NCBI RefSeq assembly: GCF_009649785.1
Contig: NZ_WJOK01000013.1
Span: 62,001 to 126,000 of the forward strand
Source: Agrobacterium tumefaciens
Lineage (GTDB): Bacteria; Pseudomonadota; Alphaproteobacteria; Rhizobiales; Rhizobiaceae
DNA length: 64,000 bases
Direction of reading: 5' to 3'
Of the stretch, positions 17,567-27,652 are shown piece after piece. Under the pieces are notes generated by a model. The model made no database searches and was not told the origin of the DNA. It saw nothing but the letters and a program-made list of their open reading frames with translations. Position 1 is the stretch's first letter. The number at the start of each line of letters is the position of its first letter. The translations under genes and the position numbers were made by a program.

Positions 17567-17624
17567 CTAGGAGGCTGCGGCTACCGCAAGCTGGAATGCT
17601 CAGCACGAATATTTGTAGTGTACG

Positions 17625-18551
17625 TTAGCGTCGGAACGCCTGCTGCATGCGCTCCAGCTCGGGAACGCGGGCGCGTGTTTCCTCGTATCCCCTGTCGATG
17701 GCTTCGCTGGCGCGATGGAATTCTGACAGGCCGATATCGTTGATACGGGGATGCAGCATAAGGTCGGGCGGGTCGCCCGCCAGACGCGAGCGCGAAATCC
17801 GGTCCTGAATGATATTGAAGGCCTGCACCATGACACCCGGCAGGCCGGGGCGCGGCGGACCTTCCAGGGAAGGTGCTGCGCCATTCGGGGGCGAAGAGGA
17901 ATGTTTGACCACGGCAGAGCGGCCGAACAGATCGTAATTGAGATTGACGGCGACGACGAGCGCCTGCTCATAGGCCCTGCAGACCGAAACCGGCACGGGG
18001 TTGACGAGAGCGCCGTCGATCAGGGTGCGGCCGTTGCATTGCACGGGCTCGAAAATGCCCGGCAACGCATAGGATGAGCGCAGTGCGGTGACGAGGTCGC
18101 CCTGGTGAATCCAGACCTCGTGTCCGGTGCGCAATTCCGTGGCGACGGCGATGAAAGGGTGCTCGAGGTTTTCGACGCGCAAGCCTTCGAGATGCTCCTG
18201 CATGCGCTTGGTCAGCCGCATGCCGCCGAAGAGACCGCCGCCGCCAATCGTTAGATCGAGCAGGCCGGCAATGCGCCGCATCGTCAGCGAACGGGCAAAT
18301 TCCTCCAGCTCGTCGAGCTTTCCGGCGAGATAACAACCGCCGACCAGCGCGCCTATCGAGGTTCCGGCAATCATGCCGATTTTTACACCGGCTTCGTCTA
18401 GTGCCCTCAGGACGCCGATATGTGCCCAGCCGCGCGCAGCGCCACCGCCGAGCGCAAGCGCAATCCGGCGCGTATCAACGATCTCGTTGACGATTGTTTC
18501 GGTGCTGCCAGCCGCAAGAGCACTATGACGATTGCTTCCCCAGCCCAACAT
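17625..18551 (-). CDS. Patatin-like phospholipase (RssA/NTE family)
   Basis: A 308-aa lipid acyl hydrolase. The oxyanion loop GGGAARGWAHIGVL (about 35-48), nucleophile elbow GTSIG with Ser65, and the DGA motif with Asp179 (LIDGALVNPVP) give the complete patatin Ser-Asp dyad. No signal peptide or transmembrane helix is apparent, so it is probably cytoplasmic or peripheral. It is followed upstream by hisI and folE on the same strand with about 100-bp gaps. Confidence 0.93.
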   Translation of the reverse strand: MLGWGSNRHSALAAGSTETIVNEIVDTRRIALALGGGAARGWAHIGVLRALDEAGVKIGMIAGTSIGALVGGCYLAGKLDELEEFARSLTMRRIAGLLDLTIGGGGLFGGMRLTKRMQEHLEGLRVENLEHPFIAVATELRTGHEVWIHQGDLVTALRSSYALPGIFEPVQCNGRTLIDGALVNPVPVSVCRAYEQALVVAVNLNYDLFGRSAVVKHSSSPPNGAAPSLEGPPRPGLPGVMVQAFNIIQDRISRSRLAGDPPDLMLHPRINDIGLSEFHRASEAIDRGYEETRARVPELERMQQAFRR

Positions 18552-18649
18552 GACCGTACACTCCCTGCCTGCTCCCAGGACCCGGTCTGTTCCTCCCCGA
18601 ATCCTGAATTATTGGTAGCAAATTGGTGCGGCGGATGGAAGGTGGCCGT

Positions 18650-19102
18650 TCACGTGCCTGAATAGGTAGTCGCCGGGTCGAAATGGCGGGTATCGTCGGT
18701 GATTCTGGTGACGGCATTGCCATCGGCCAACTCGACCGTGCGGTAGAAGCAGGAGCGGCGGCCGGTATGGCAGGTTGCGTCATGACCGGCGACGGAGACC
18801 TTCAGCCATACGGCGTCCTGATCGCAATCGGTGCGGAATTCCTTCACCGTCTGCAGGTTGCCGGAGGTTTCACCCTTTTTCCAGATCTTGTCGCGCGAGC
18901 GGCTGTAATAGTGGGCGATGCCCGTTTCCAGCGTCAGCGACAGGGCTTGCGCATTCATATGGGCGACCATCAGCAATTCACCATCACGCGCATCGGTGAC
19001 CACGGCGGTGACAAGGCCGTGGGCATCGAATTTCGGTGAGAAGAGACCTGAATTTTCAAGCACTTCCTTGTCCGCAGGCGCAGACGGAAACGAAATGGAC
19101 AT
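18650..19102 (-). CDS. hisI: Phosphoribosyl-AMP cyclohydrolase HisI
   Basis: It opens the purine ring of PR-AMP in histidine biosynthesis. The 150-aa single-domain form lacks the fused HisE part. Zinc and magnesium ligands are in [25 protein letters not shown], and the [13 protein letters not shown] segment is the family signature. It sits apart from other his genes, between folE and a patatin gene, as often seen in rhizobia. Confidence 0.96.
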   Translation of the reverse strand: MSISFPSAPADKEVLENSGLFSPKFDAHGLVTAVVTDARDGELLMVAHMNAQALSLTLETGIAHYYSRSRDKIWKKGETSGNLQTVKEFRTDCDQDAVWLKVSVAGHDATCHTGRRSCFYRTVELADGNAVTRITDDTRHFDPATTYSGT

Positions 19103-19129
19103 TGCTACCCCGGGGAAAAAGCGGAACCG

Positions 19130-19756
19130 TCAGCGGTTCCGCACCATGGTCATGAAGCGCACCTGCTCCGCCGGGTCGTTCTTGAAGGTGCCGGTGAAGC
19201 TGGTGGTGAGGGTCGTGGACCCCTGCTTGTTTACGCCGCGCATGGACATGCACATATGTTCGGCGTCGATCATGACGGCCACGCCGCGCGGCTTCAGGGT
19301 TTCCTCGATGGATCTTGCGATCTGCGCGGTCATGTTTTCCTGCGTCTGCAGGCGGCGGCCAAAGATTTCAACGACGCGGGCGATCTTCGACAGGCCGAGC
19401 ACGCGCCCAGCCGGAAGATAGGCGACATGCGCCTTGCCGACGATCGGAACCATGTGGTGTTCGCAATGGGAGAAGAAGGGGATGTCGCGCACCAGCACCA
19501 CATCGTCATAACCGCCAACTTCCTCGAAGGTCGTGCCGAGAACGTCCTGGACGTTCAGCTCGTAACCGGCGAAGAGTTCGCGATAGGCCTTGGCAACCCG
19601 CTTCGGCGTGTCCAGGAGTCCTTCGCGGGCGGGATTTTCTCCTGCCCAGCGCAGAAGAACGCGCACTGCTTCTTCCGCTTCCGTCTGGCTTGGGCGAGCC
19701 TCTGCCACATCGGGTTTTGCGCCAGCGCCGGGGAAATTCTTCACGATCGCATCCAT
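19130..19756 (-). CDS. folE: GTP cyclohydrolase I FolE
   Basis: First enzyme of folate synthesis, turning GTP into dihydroneopterin triphosphate. About 208 aa. Zinc ligands are the Cys and His of [11 protein letters not shown] and the Cys of EHMCMSMRG; the [19 protein letters not shown] segment is the core signature. I chose ATG 19756 because GGGAGAGACGGA precedes it; the frame stays open for 70 further codons upstream, but that stretch is compositionally unlike the protein. It is 27 bp upstream of hisI. Confidence 0.96.
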   Translation of the reverse strand: MDAIVKNFPGAGAKPDVAEARPSQTEAEEAVRVLLRWAGENPAREGLLDTPKRVAKAYRELFAGYELNVQDVLGTTFEEVGGYDDVVLVRDIPFFSHCEHHMVPIVGKAHVAYLPAGRVLGLSKIARVVEIFGRRLQTQENMTAQIARSIEETLKPRGVAVMIDAEHMCMSMRGVNKQGSTTLTTSFTGTFKNDPAEQVRFMTMVRNR

Positions 19757-20036
19757 TCCGTCTCTCCCGATGCGGGTCAAGGCCGCACCTGAACTTTGTT
19801 TTTCGTAGCGGGGACTTCGTCCACCGTTGCTGCTATCTGGTTGTTTTACAGCATTTTGGCAAGGCCGATGCTGATATTTCGGTATCGGAGCCGTTAATTT
19901 CATATCGGCTTGATGTCCAGAAAGCTCGTTAGCATATAATGGGAATGAAGGGCAGGAAAGCTCCACTGCGACAAACGCTGTGTTTGAAAAAAATATCCTG
20001 TCCCGTTTTTGGGCATTCTTGAACGCCGGATACCTG

Positions 20037-20486
20037 ATGATGGACGATATCTACAACAACCGAATTCTGGAATTTGCCGGAAATATTCCGCTGACCGGCG
20101 TGCTTGATGATGCCGATGCCAGCGCTGAAAAACACTCGCGGCTGTGCGGCTCCAAACTCAAGGTCTATCTGAAGGTGGAAGGCGGCATTGTCACGGCTTT
20201 TTCACATGAGGTTCGCGCGTGCGCGCTCGGCCAGGCATCCGCCTCGATCATGGCGCATCATGTCGTCGGCGCTTCCAGCGGTGAGATCCGGCAGGCGCGG
20301 GAAGACATGCTTGCCATGCTGAAACAGGGCGGCGAGGGGCCGACAGGCCGTTTCGAGGATATGCGGGTGCTTTCACCCGTCCGGGATTTCAAGGCACGCC
20401 ACGCCTCGACCATGCTGACCTTCGAAGCGGTCGTCGATGCTCTCGACCAGATCGAAGCCCGGCCGGTTCTGAACGCTGCGGGTTAG
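20037..20486 (+). CDS. IscU/NifU-like iron-sulfur scaffold protein with only two of three cysteines
   Basis: A 149-aa member of the NifU N-terminal fold. The first two ligand positions are Cys (HSRLCGSK and RACALGQAS), but the third, which is Cys in IscU (a V-K-C-S type motif), is His in [10 protein letters not shown]. Its role is thus likely Fe-S related but not a classic IscU. It is divergent from folE and followed after 3 bases by yidD, so they are cotranscribed. Two adjacent ATG codons (20037, 20040) can start it. Confidence 0.85.
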   Translation: MMDDIYNNRILEFAGNIPLTGVLDDADASAEKHSRLCGSKLKVYLKVEGGIVTAFSHEVRACALGQASASIMAHHVVGASSGEIRQAREDMLAMLKQGGEGPTGRFEDMRVLSPVRDFKARHASTMLTFEAVVDALDQIEARPVLNAAG

Positions 20487-20489
20487 GCG

Positions 20490-20849
20490 ATGTGCGGTGA
20501 ACCGGACTGCGGACATCAGAAGACGGGGGATAAGGTCGGGCGATCCCGCAACTGGGGGGGAGTGTTTGCGAAGACCCCAGGCCGTCTTTTCGGCGTTGGC
20601 TTCATCCGGCTCTATCAGCTGACTTTGTCGGGTTTCGTCGGCAATTCCTGCCGCCACATTCCTACCTGTTCCGAATATGGGTATGAGGCGATCGCCCGCC
20701 ACGGCCTTTGGCCGGGCGGGTGGATGACGCTATTTCGCGTCGCGCGTTGCGGTCCGGGCGGCACCAGCGGGCTGGACCCCGTGCCGGAAACGCTGGCCGC
20801 TGACAAGCACTGGTGGACGCCCTGGCGGTATTGGATGCTGCATCGATGA
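20490..20849 (+). CDS. yidD: Membrane protein insertion efficiency factor YidD
   Basis: The 119-aa protein carries the YidD signature: RLYQLTLSGFVGNSCRHIPTCSEYGYEAI, followed by ARHGLWPGGWMTLFRVARCGPGGTSGLDPVP. YidD works with YidC in inner-membrane protein insertion. In many bacteria it is next to rnpA-yidC; here it is between a Fe-S scaffold and a DUF1697 gene, overlapping the latter by four bases (ATGA). The first 25 residues are extra compared with short YidD forms, so an internal start is possible. Confidence 0.93.
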   Translation: MCGEPDCGHQKTGDKVGRSRNWGGVFAKTPGRLFGVGFIRLYQLTLSGFVGNSCRHIPTCSEYGYEAIARHGLWPGGWMTLFRVARCGPGGTSGLDPVPETLAADKHWWTPWRYWMLHR

Positions 20850-21367
20850 CCTATGTCGCTCTTCTGCACAGCATCGTGCTCGGGGCGGGCAAGCGGCTCA
20901 TCATGGCCGATCTGCGTGAAATGGCGCAGGAGCTGGGCTTTGAGGAATGCAGGACGCTGGTTGCGACCGGAAATCTGGTCTTCCGTGCACCGGAGGCGCC
21001 TGTCTGCGAAATCGAGGAGGCGTTGGAGCGTGCCTTTGAAAAACGGTTCGGCAAACACGTCGATATTCTCGTTCGCTCAGCGTCTGATTGGCTGGCCCTG
21101 ACTGCCACAAACCCGTTTCCGGATGGCAATCCACCGGATGTCTGCGTAAGGGTGATGCGCAAGCCGCTTGCCGGGGATTATCTTGGACTCTTGGAGAAGT
21201 ACCGCCAGAAGGAAAAGATCGCCATTGTCGGCGGTGACCTGTGGATCGACTTTTGCGGCAAGCCAAGCGAAAGCCGGCTTCTCTCTGCGTTGACCACGAA
21301 GAAGCTCGGCATCGGCACGACCCGCAACGCCAATACCGTCAATGGAATTGCCGAAATGCTTCGCTGA
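20846..21367 (+). CDS. DUF1697 family protein
   Basis: A 173-aa soluble protein with the DUF1697 layout: [20 protein letters not shown] at the start, VATGNLVF, then [11 protein letters not shown] and a C-terminal [23 protein letters not shown]. The last motif is the best conserved part of the family. Function unknown. Its ATG overlaps the yidD stop codon (ATGA), so translation is coupled. Confidence 0.88.
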   Translation: MTYVALLHSIVLGAGKRLIMADLREMAQELGFEECRTLVATGNLVFRAPEAPVCEIEEALERAFEKRFGKHVDILVRSASDWLALTATNPFPDGNPPDVCVRVMRKPLAGDYLGLLEKYRQKEKIAIVGGDLWIDFCGKPSESRLLSALTTKKLGIGTTRNANTVNGIAEMLR

Positions 21368-21370
21368 GCC

Positions 21371-21395
21371 GCCGTTCACCTTTGACTGGAACGGC
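21371..21395 (+). other. Stem-loop in the gap before thrS
   Basis: GCCGTTC pairs with GAACGGC around an 11-base loop, followed by AAAATTCTTTAT. It begins three bases after the DUF1697 stop. It may be a weak terminator or the start of the thrS leader. Confidence 0.4.
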
Positions 21396-21498
21396 AAAAT
21401 TCTTTATCAGCCTGCCTGCCCATCTGCGAAAGAGGGCGTTCTTTTTATTCCAACACCACCCGCATTCGTTGGCGGGACTGGATCAGGAGCATTCGACG

Positions 21499-23502
21499 AT
21501 GTCACAAACCGTTTCCCTTACATTTCCCGATGGTTCCGTACGCAGCTATCCCGCCGGCACGACCGGCCGCGAGGTCGCCGAATCCATCTCCAAATCGCTT
21601 GCGAAGAAGGCTGTCGCCATTGCGCTTGATGGCACCGTGCGCGATTTGTCCGAGCCAATCACCGATGGCAAGATAGAAATCGTCACGCGTGAGGACAGCC
21701 GCGCGCTGGAACTCATCCGCCACGATGCCGCCCACATCATGGCCGAGGCCGTGCAGGAGTTGTGGCCCGGCACGCAGGTGACGATCGGCCCTGTCATCGA
21801 GAATGGCTTCTATTACGACTTTGCCAAGAACGAACCTTTTACGCCGGAAGATCTGCCGAAGATCGAAAAGCGGATGAAGGAGATCATTCAGCGCAACAAG
21901 CCGTTTACCCGCGAAGTCTGGTCGCGCGAGAAGGCCAAGGAAGTGTTTGCCGCAAAGGGCGAAAACTACAAGGTTGAGCTGGTCGATGCCATTCCCGAAG
22001 GTCAGGATCTGAAGATCTATTATCAGGGCGACTGGTTCGATCTTTGCCGCGGCCCGCATATGGCGTCCACGGGTCAGGTCGGTACGGCCTTTAAGCTGAT
22101 GAAGGTAGCCGGCGCCTATTGGCGTGGTGACAGCAACAATGCGATGCTGTCGCGCATCTACGGCACCGCCTGGGCGACGCAGGAAGAGCTGGACAATTAC
22201 CTGCACGTTCTGGCCGAAGCCGAAAAGCGCGACCACCGCCGTCTTGGCCGGGAAATGGACCTGTTCCATTTCCAGGAAGAAGGTCCGGGCGTGGTCTTCT
22301 GGCACGGCAAGGGCTGGCGCATGTTCCAGACGCTGACGGCCTATATGCGCCGTCGGCTTGCCAATACCTATCAGGAAGTCAACGCGCCGCAGGTGCTGGA
22401 CAAGTCGTTGTGGGAAACCTCCGGTCACTGGGGTTGGTATCAGGAAAACATGTTCGCGGTGAAATCCGCCCATGCCTTTACCCATCCCGATGACGAGGAT
22501 GCGGACCAGCGCGTCTTTGCCTTGAAGCCGATGAACTGCCCCGGCCACGTGCAGATCTTCAAGCATGGCTTGAAGTCTTACCGCGAAATGCCCGTTCGCC
22601 TTGCTGAATTTGGCAATGTCCATCGCTACGAGGCTTCAGGTGCACTGCATGGCCTGATGCGCGTTCGCGGCTTCACGCAGGACGATGCGCATGTCTTCTG
22701 CACGGAAGAGCAGATGGCTGCGGAATGCCTGCGCATCAACGACCTGATCCTCTCGGTCTATGAGGATTTCGGTTTCAGCGAGATCGTCGTCAAGCTTTCG
22801 ACCCGCCCGGAAAAGCGTGTCGGTTCCGACGATCTCTGGGACCGTGCCGAAAGCGTCATGATGGAGGTTCTGAAGACCATCGAGGAACAGTCCGGCGGCC
22901 GCATCAAGACCGGCATTCTGCCGGGCGAGGGCGCTTTCTACGGGCCAAAGTTCGAATATACGCTGAAGGATGCCATCGGTCGTGAATGGCAGTGCGGCAC
23001 GACGCAGGTGGACTTCAACCTGCCGGAACGTTTCGGCGCCTTCTATATCGACCAGAACTCCGAAAAGACGCAGCCGGTGATGATCCATCGCGCCATCTGC
23101 GGCTCGATGGAGCGCTTCCTTGGTATCCTGATCGAGAACTTTGCCGGTCACATGCCATTGTGGTTCGCGCCGCTTCAGGTCGTGGTCGCGACGATCACTT
23201 CGGATGCGGACGATTATGGCCGCGAGGTTGCCGAAGCACTGCGCGAGGCGGGCATGGCTGTCGAAACCGACTTCCGCAACGAGAAGATCAACTACAAGGT
23301 CCGCGAGCACTCGGTGACCAAGGTGCCGGTCATCATCGTCTGCGGACGCAAGGAAGCGGAAGAGCGCACTGTCAACATCCGCCGTCTCGGTTCCCAGAAC
23401 CAGACGCCGATGTCGCTCGAAGACGCGATTACAAGCCTCGTGGAAGAGGCGACGCCGCCGGATGTAAAGCGCAAGCTTGCGGCGAAGAAGCAGGTTGCGT
23501 GA
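21499..23502 (+). CDS. thrS: Threonyl-tRNA synthetase ThrS
   Basis: Class II synthetase charging tRNA-Thr. At 667 aa the domains are complete: TGS (about 1-62), the editing domain with the [11 protein letters not shown] motif and a Cys in [11 protein letters not shown], the catalytic core with the zinc ligand Cys in [10 protein letters not shown] and motif 2/3 [17 protein letters not shown] and [11 protein letters not shown], and the anticodon-binding domain at the C-terminus. The ATG at 21499 follows CAGGAGC. A perfect terminator follows at 23511. Confidence 0.98.
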   Translation: MSQTVSLTFPDGSVRSYPAGTTGREVAESISKSLAKKAVAIALDGTVRDLSEPITDGKIEIVTREDSRALELIRHDAAHIMAEAVQELWPGTQVTIGPVIENGFYYDFAKNEPFTPEDLPKIEKRMKEIIQRNKPFTREVWSREKAKEVFAAKGENYKVELVDAIPEGQDLKIYYQGDWFDLCRGPHMASTGQVGTAFKLMKVAGAYWRGDSNNAMLSRIYGTAWATQEELDNYLHVLAEAEKRDHRRLGREMDLFHFQEEGPGVVFWHGKGWRMFQTLTAYMRRRLANTYQEVNAPQVLDKSLWETSGHWGWYQENMFAVKSAHAFTHPDDEDADQRVFALKPMNCPGHVQIFKHGLKSYREMPVRLAEFGNVHRYEASGALHGLMRVRGFTQDDAHVFCTEEQMAAECLRINDLILSVYEDFGFSEIVVKLSTRPEKRVGSDDLWDRAESVMMEVLKTIEEQSGGRIKTGILPGEGAFYGPKFEYTLKDAIGREWQCGTTQVDFNLPERFGAFYIDQNSEKTQPVMIHRAICGSMERFLGILIENFAGHMPLWFAPLQVVVATITSDADDYGREVAEALREAGMAVETDFRNEKINYKVREHSVTKVPVIIVCGRKEAEERTVNIRRLGSQNQTPMSLEDAITSLVEEATPPDVKRKLAAKKQVA

Positions 23503-23510
23503 CAAAAGAC

Positions 23511-23537
23511 AACGGCCCCTTCGGGGGCCGTTTTCGT
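23511..23537 (+). terminator. Intrinsic terminator of thrS
   Basis: AACGGCCCC and GGGGCCGTT form a perfect 9-bp stem with a short loop, then TTTTCGTT. Confidence 0.9.
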
Positions 23538-23559
23538 TACTGGCTGAGGGTAGTGAGGC

Positions 23560-24540
23560 CTATTCGAAATCGCCGGTCATGTCTTCCGGCGCCTGATCCT
23601 TCATCAGCACTTCCACATCGGCGTCCCGGCCGGACGTGACCTTGAAGTTGCGCTGGTAGACCTTGTCCTTGTTTCGGGCCATGGCGGTATATTCGCCTTC
23701 CGCCAGAACCATGGTCGAAAACGCGCTGACGCTTTCGTTCACAACGTCGCCGCCGCCGTTCAACACTGACCAGGCCGTATCGGCAATTGCTTCGCCGCCC
23801 TGTTCAGAGACGAGCTTGAGCGTGATCTGTGCCGCCTGATGCTGCAGGGTCGCTTCGGTCAGCTTGCCTGCCTCCACCTGAATATCGGCGCGCACCACCG
23901 CATTGACGTTGCCGTATTCGGAAACGACATGATAGGTGCCGGCATTGAGGCGAACGACGGTGTTGGGCTTGATGTCGGCCATGACAAGGCCGCGCTCGCC
24001 ATCCGGTCGGGCGTCGGAGGAATAGACGGAAAATTTGAGCTGGTTAGCGGAGATCTGTTTGTCGGAACCCGCGATCGCATTCAGAACGAAACCGCCAGCA
24101 TCGAGAATCAGCACCTGTTTCTGGACATTACCGGAGCTCGGAACATTGAGTTTCTTGGTAACACCTGCGCGCCCGAAGGCAACGTTGACGAAATATTCGC
24201 CGGGTACCAGATGGAACTGCGCCGAACCACCCTCGGAGCTTGCCAGCATCGGCAATTTGCCGTCAGCGCCCGGAATGGGGCTGAAGACGCGCCAGGAAAG
24301 GCCTTCCTTCACCGCTTCGCCTTCACTCGTCAGTTTCGCTTCCATGTCGATATCACGGGCGGTGCTTGCGGGGGCATTCGGGGCAGTAGGAGCGGTGAAA
24401 GCATTGAGTTTCGGCATTTTAGGCGTGCCGCCAAGCTGCTTGAAGTCCTTGAAAGCGTCTTGCGAAAAGGCTGCCTGTGATAAAACGCCGATCGCGGCGA
24501 ACGCAATGGCCAGACGTGCCGCGATTTTGATTGCCGACAT
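23560..24540 (-). CDS. Exported protein of unknown function with beta-sandwich-like repeats
   Basis: A 326-aa secreted protein: signal peptide (AIAFAAIGVLSQAAFSQDA), a Pro/Ala-rich linker (LNAFTAPTAPNAPASTA), then two or three similar segments in which an acidic or glycine-rich strand is followed by a GEY or GTYHV turn (VPGEYFVNVAFG, NAGTYHVVSEYG, AEGEYTAMARNK). This spacing suggests tandem carboxypeptidase-regulatory-like or Ig-like beta modules. I do not recognise a named family. Convergent with thrS. Confidence 0.75.
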   Translation of the reverse strand: MSAIKIAARLAIAFAAIGVLSQAAFSQDAFKDFKQLGGTPKMPKLNAFTAPTAPNAPASTARDIDMEAKLTSEGEAVKEGLSWRVFSPIPGADGKLPMLASSEGGSAQFHLVPGEYFVNVAFGRAGVTKKLNVPSSGNVQKQVLILDAGGFVLNAIAGSDKQISANQLKFSVYSSDARPDGERGLVMADIKPNTVVRLNAGTYHVVSEYGNVNAVVRADIQVEAGKLTEATLQHQAAQITLKLVSEQGGEAIADTAWSVLNGGGDVVNESVSAFSTMVLAEGEYTAMARNKDKVYQRNFKVTSGRDADVEVLMKDQAPEDMTGDFE

Positions 24541-24650
24541 TTTCGATACCGATTGACTTCTTGATTTTCCCGCATCACTTCAAAACCAATGCCGTGGCTA
24601 TTTCAAGGCCCATAATTTCGCGATGACAGCACAATGGAAGAATTTTGATC

Positions 24651-25232
24651 ATGACAAGTGACATCAAGCTCCTCGACTATCTCAAGGTTCGCCGCTCCAC
24701 CCCCGCCCTGCAACTTGCTGAGCCGGGTCCATCGAAAGCGGAAATCGAGGAAATCCTGCGCCTTGCCGTGCGCGTGCCTGACCATGGCAAACTGGCGCCG
24801 TGGCGCTTCATCGTTTATCGCGGCGAAGACCGCGTGCGTCTGGGGGAAGAAGCGCTCCGGATCGCGCTTGAGAAGAACCCGGAACTGGACCTGCAGCAGC
24901 AGGACGCGGAGCGCACCCGCTTCACGCGCGCTCCCGTCGTCATCGCCGTCATCAGCACCGCCAAGCCGCATTTCAAGATTCCGGAATGGGAACAGATCAT
25001 GTCCGCCGGTGCGGTGTGCCTCAATCTCATCTTCGCCGCCAACGCCAATGGTTATGCGGCGAACTGGCTGACGGAATGGCTTGCCTTCGACCCGGCCTTC
25101 CTGTCGGAACTGGGGATTGCCGCAGACGAGAAGGTCGCCGGATATATTCACATCGGCTCAACGACATTCCCGCTTGTGGAGCGGCCGCGGCCGGAGCTTG
25201 CGGATGTGGTAACCTGGGTTGGGGACGTCTGA
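24651..25232 (+). CDS. Nitroreductase-family flavoprotein (YdjA-like)
   Basis: A 193-aa FMN-dependent oxidoreductase. The N-terminal motif [13 protein letters not shown], the FMN-binding region [16 protein letters not shown] and the C-terminal part [27 protein letters not shown] match the short YdjA type of nitroreductase. The physiological substrate is unknown. Its stop codon overlaps the start of the flavin reductase gene (TGATG), so the two are translationally coupled and may work together. Confidence 0.9.
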   Translation: MTSDIKLLDYLKVRRSTPALQLAEPGPSKAEIEEILRLAVRVPDHGKLAPWRFIVYRGEDRVRLGEEALRIALEKNPELDLQQQDAERTRFTRAPVVIAVISTAKPHFKIPEWEQIMSAGAVCLNLIFAANANGYAANWLTEWLAFDPAFLSELGIAADEKVAGYIHIGSTTFPLVERPRPELADVVTWVGDV

Positions 25233-25843
25233 TGTTCTATACCACCGACACCAACCAGCACGGCCTGCCGCATGATCCGTTCAAGGCTATCGTCGCGCCC
25301 CGGCCGATCGGCTGGATTGGTTCTAAAGGCCGGGACGGCTCTTTCAACCTGTCGCCCTATTCGTTTTTCAACGCGATTTCGGACCGGCCGAAGCTGGTGA
25401 TGTTTTCCTCCAGCGGGCGCAAGGACAGCCTTCGCAATGTCGAGGAGACCGGTGTCTTCACCGCCAACCTCGTCAGCCGCCACCTCGTCGACCGGATGAA
25501 CGCGTCTTCTGCGCCGGTGAACTATGATGTCGACGAGTTCCGGCTTGCCGGTCTGACTGCCGTTGACGGGCGGGTGGTGGATGCGCCCTTCGTGGGGGAG
25601 GCGCTGGCCGTTCTGGAATGCCGCGTGACCGAGATCATCCAGCTGAAGGACATCGACGGCACGCCGGCGGACTCGTGGATGGTGATAGGGCAGGTCATGG
25701 CTATTCACATCGACGATACGATCATTCGTGATGGTCGCATCGATATGGGACTGGCACGTCCGGTGGCCCGTATGGGTTACATGGACTACTGCGACGGCGG
25801 CAGCGACGTGTTTCAGTTGAAGCGTCCGTCTACTGCGCCGTAG
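25232..25843 (+). CDS. Flavin reductase-like domain protein
   Basis: A 203-aa FMN-binding split-barrel protein of the flavin reductase (DIM6/NTAB) family: DPFKAIVAPRPIGWIGSKGRDG, NLSPYSFFNAISDRPKLVMF and KDSLRNVEETGVFTANLV. Relatives supply reduced flavin or act as oxidoreductases. It overlaps the upstream nitroreductase by one base. Confidence 0.9.
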   Translation: MFYTTDTNQHGLPHDPFKAIVAPRPIGWIGSKGRDGSFNLSPYSFFNAISDRPKLVMFSSSGRKDSLRNVEETGVFTANLVSRHLVDRMNASSAPVNYDVDEFRLAGLTAVDGRVVDAPFVGEALAVLECRVTEIIQLKDIDGTPADSWMVIGQVMAIHIDDTIIRDGRIDMGLARPVARMGYMDYCDGGSDVFQLKRPSTAP

Positions 25844-25970
25844 AACTTCTTCGCCGGCAACTGTTAAATTTTATGGTGAACCAAACGTAAACTATTTGCG
25901 CCTAGAGTTTTATACATGGCGGCGGCAATGATGCCGTCGTCCATTGTTGCGAATGTGTTTCGAGGCTCAG

Positions 25971-27107
25971 GTGATCGTACAGGCATTTCTTCGCTGGTCT
26001 GAAAAGGCTGGATCGACCGAGCGGGCGAAGGCCGCCAATGCGCTTGGCCGTGCCTATCTGCATTCAGACATGGCGCGGGAGAACCGTGACGCCGCCTATA
26101 TGGCGATGACCTATCTTCTCGACGACCCTTCTCCGCGCGTGCGGCTGGCACTTGCCGAGGCGCTGGCGGATGATCCCGATGCGCCGCGCGCCATTCTCGT
26201 TTCGCTTGCCGAAGACCAGCCGGAGATTGCCTGCACCGTGATTGCCCGCTCGCCGGTTCTTGGCGAGGCCGATCTGGTCGATCTTGCCGGGCGCGGCGAG
26301 AGCCTGACACGCGCCTTCATTGCGGCAAGGCGGGGCCTGCCGCGCGGTGTCTGCGCAGCACTTGCCGAAGTCGGTGATCTGCCGGAAACGATGATCCTTC
26401 TAGAGAACGACGACGCCTTCATCACACCGTTTTCGCTGCGCCGCATTGCCGAGCGGCATGGCTGCAACGCCGACATTCGCGACCTGCTGCTGTGCCGAGA
26501 GGTGCTGCCCGCCGATACCCGCCATCTTCTGATGGCGCGCGTCAGCGAGGCCCTGGCAGGTTCGGCGCTGGTTCATGCCCTGATCGCGCGCAACCGCGCC
26601 GACAGTATTTTCCGCGAAGCGGAAGATTCCGCCACCATCCTCATCGCCGCCAATGTTTCGTCGCCGGAGTTGCCGGCGCTGGTGGAGCATCTGCGGCAAA
26701 GGCTGGAACTGACACCGGCGCTTCTCATCCATGCCGTCTGTTCGGGCAGGCTGGAGTTTTTCACGGCGGCGATGGTCAATCTCTCAGGTCTCGATGACAG
26801 CAAGGTGCGCGCCATTCTGGCGACCGGACGGCCGCACGCGCTGAAGGCGCTGTTCCAGTCCGTCGGTCTTTTGGGCGATGTGGTTGATGTCTTCATTGAG
26901 GCGACGCTGATGTGGCGCCGTGCCGCCCGATCGCATCTGTCGCAGGCCGCAGCCTCTGTATCGGCAGAACTGCTTGCGCATTTCCGCAACGTCGATGGTT
27001 CCGAAACGCTTTTCGAACTCTTGCACGCCGTGCGTAAACTGACCATTGCCGAGGAACGGCAGAAAGCGCGGCACTATGCGGAAGCGCTGACGGTCGAGGC
27101 GGCCTGA
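25971..27107 (+). CDS. DUF2336 domain protein (HEAT-like)
   Basis: A 378-aa all-helical protein with an N-terminal HEAT-like stretch (SPRVRLALAEALADDPDAPRAIL, QPEIACTVIARSPVLGEADLV) that is characteristic of DUF2336 proteins of alphaproteobacteria. Function unknown; some are associated with signalling. I favour the GTG at 25971 because GAGG is correctly placed before it, over an ATG at 25950. It ends three bases before the convergent gene at 27111. Confidence 0.85.
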   Translation: MIVQAFLRWSEKAGSTERAKAANALGRAYLHSDMARENRDAAYMAMTYLLDDPSPRVRLALAEALADDPDAPRAILVSLAEDQPEIACTVIARSPVLGEADLVDLAGRGESLTRAFIAARRGLPRGVCAALAEVGDLPETMILLENDDAFITPFSLRRIAERHGCNADIRDLLLCREVLPADTRHLLMARVSEALAGSALVHALIARNRADSIFREAEDSATILIAANVSSPELPALVEHLRQRLELTPALLIHAVCSGRLEFFTAAMVNLSGLDDSKVRAILATGRPHALKALFQSVGLLGDVVDVFIEATLMWRRAARSHLSQAAASVSAELLAHFRNVDGSETLFELLHAVRKLTIAEERQKARHYAEALTVEAA

Positions 27108-27110
27108 GGC

Positions 27111-27545
27111 TTACTTCTCGAACCGCTTGGCAATCCACGAATAGCTGTTTTCCACCATTCTGACCGGCGTTCCGAGCAGGTGCTTCACGCCTTCAGTGGA
27201 AGGCAGGATGCGGCTGACGCGGCTGATCGCCTGTTTTGTCAGGCTTTCTTCCTCCTTTTGCGTGACCTGTGCCGGTGGCTCCTCTGTTCCGGCCGGGGCC
27301 GTTGCGGCGGGAGGCTGCGTTGCGGGCGCGTTGCCCGCAGTCTGGGGCGTCTGCTCGCCCGGTGTCTGGCACACGGCCACCACGACCGGGTAGGACGCAT
27401 TTGCGAAACGTTCCAGCTCTTTCTCCGACACGGCGTCGCATAGTTCGATGCTCGTCCAGCGCTGCTGCGAGGTGGCGAGGTAATGGCAATCGGTGGCGGT
27501 GTCGTCACAGCCTAGGAAGGTCATGAGAACGAGGGCTGTTTTCAT
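27111..27545 (-). CDS. Conserved exported hypothetical protein
   Basis: A 144-aa protein. The N-terminus MKTALVLMTFLGCDDTATDCHYLAT resembles a short secretion or anchor segment; cysteines at C13, C20 and later in ELCDAV and AVCQTPG may form disulfides. A Pro/Ala/Thr-rich linker (residues about 62-95) leads to a basic, helical C-terminus (SRVSRILPSTEGVKHLLGTP). I do not recognise a family. The ATG follows GAGG. Confidence 0.7.
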   Translation of the reverse strand: MKTALVLMTFLGCDDTATDCHYLATSQQRWTSIELCDAVSEKELERFANASYPVVVAVCQTPGEQTPQTAGNAPATQPPAATAPAGTEEPPAQVTQKEEESLTKQAISRVSRILPSTEGVKHLLGTPVRMVENSYSWIAKRFEK

Positions 27546-27652
27546 GGTGTGTGTTGCCTCTGTCGGGAATTATGCTCTAGAAACTCATCTATCCCGATTG
27601 CAGTGACATTACGACGAAATACGCATTTTTTTGAGAGAAAGCAGGCATCGCA

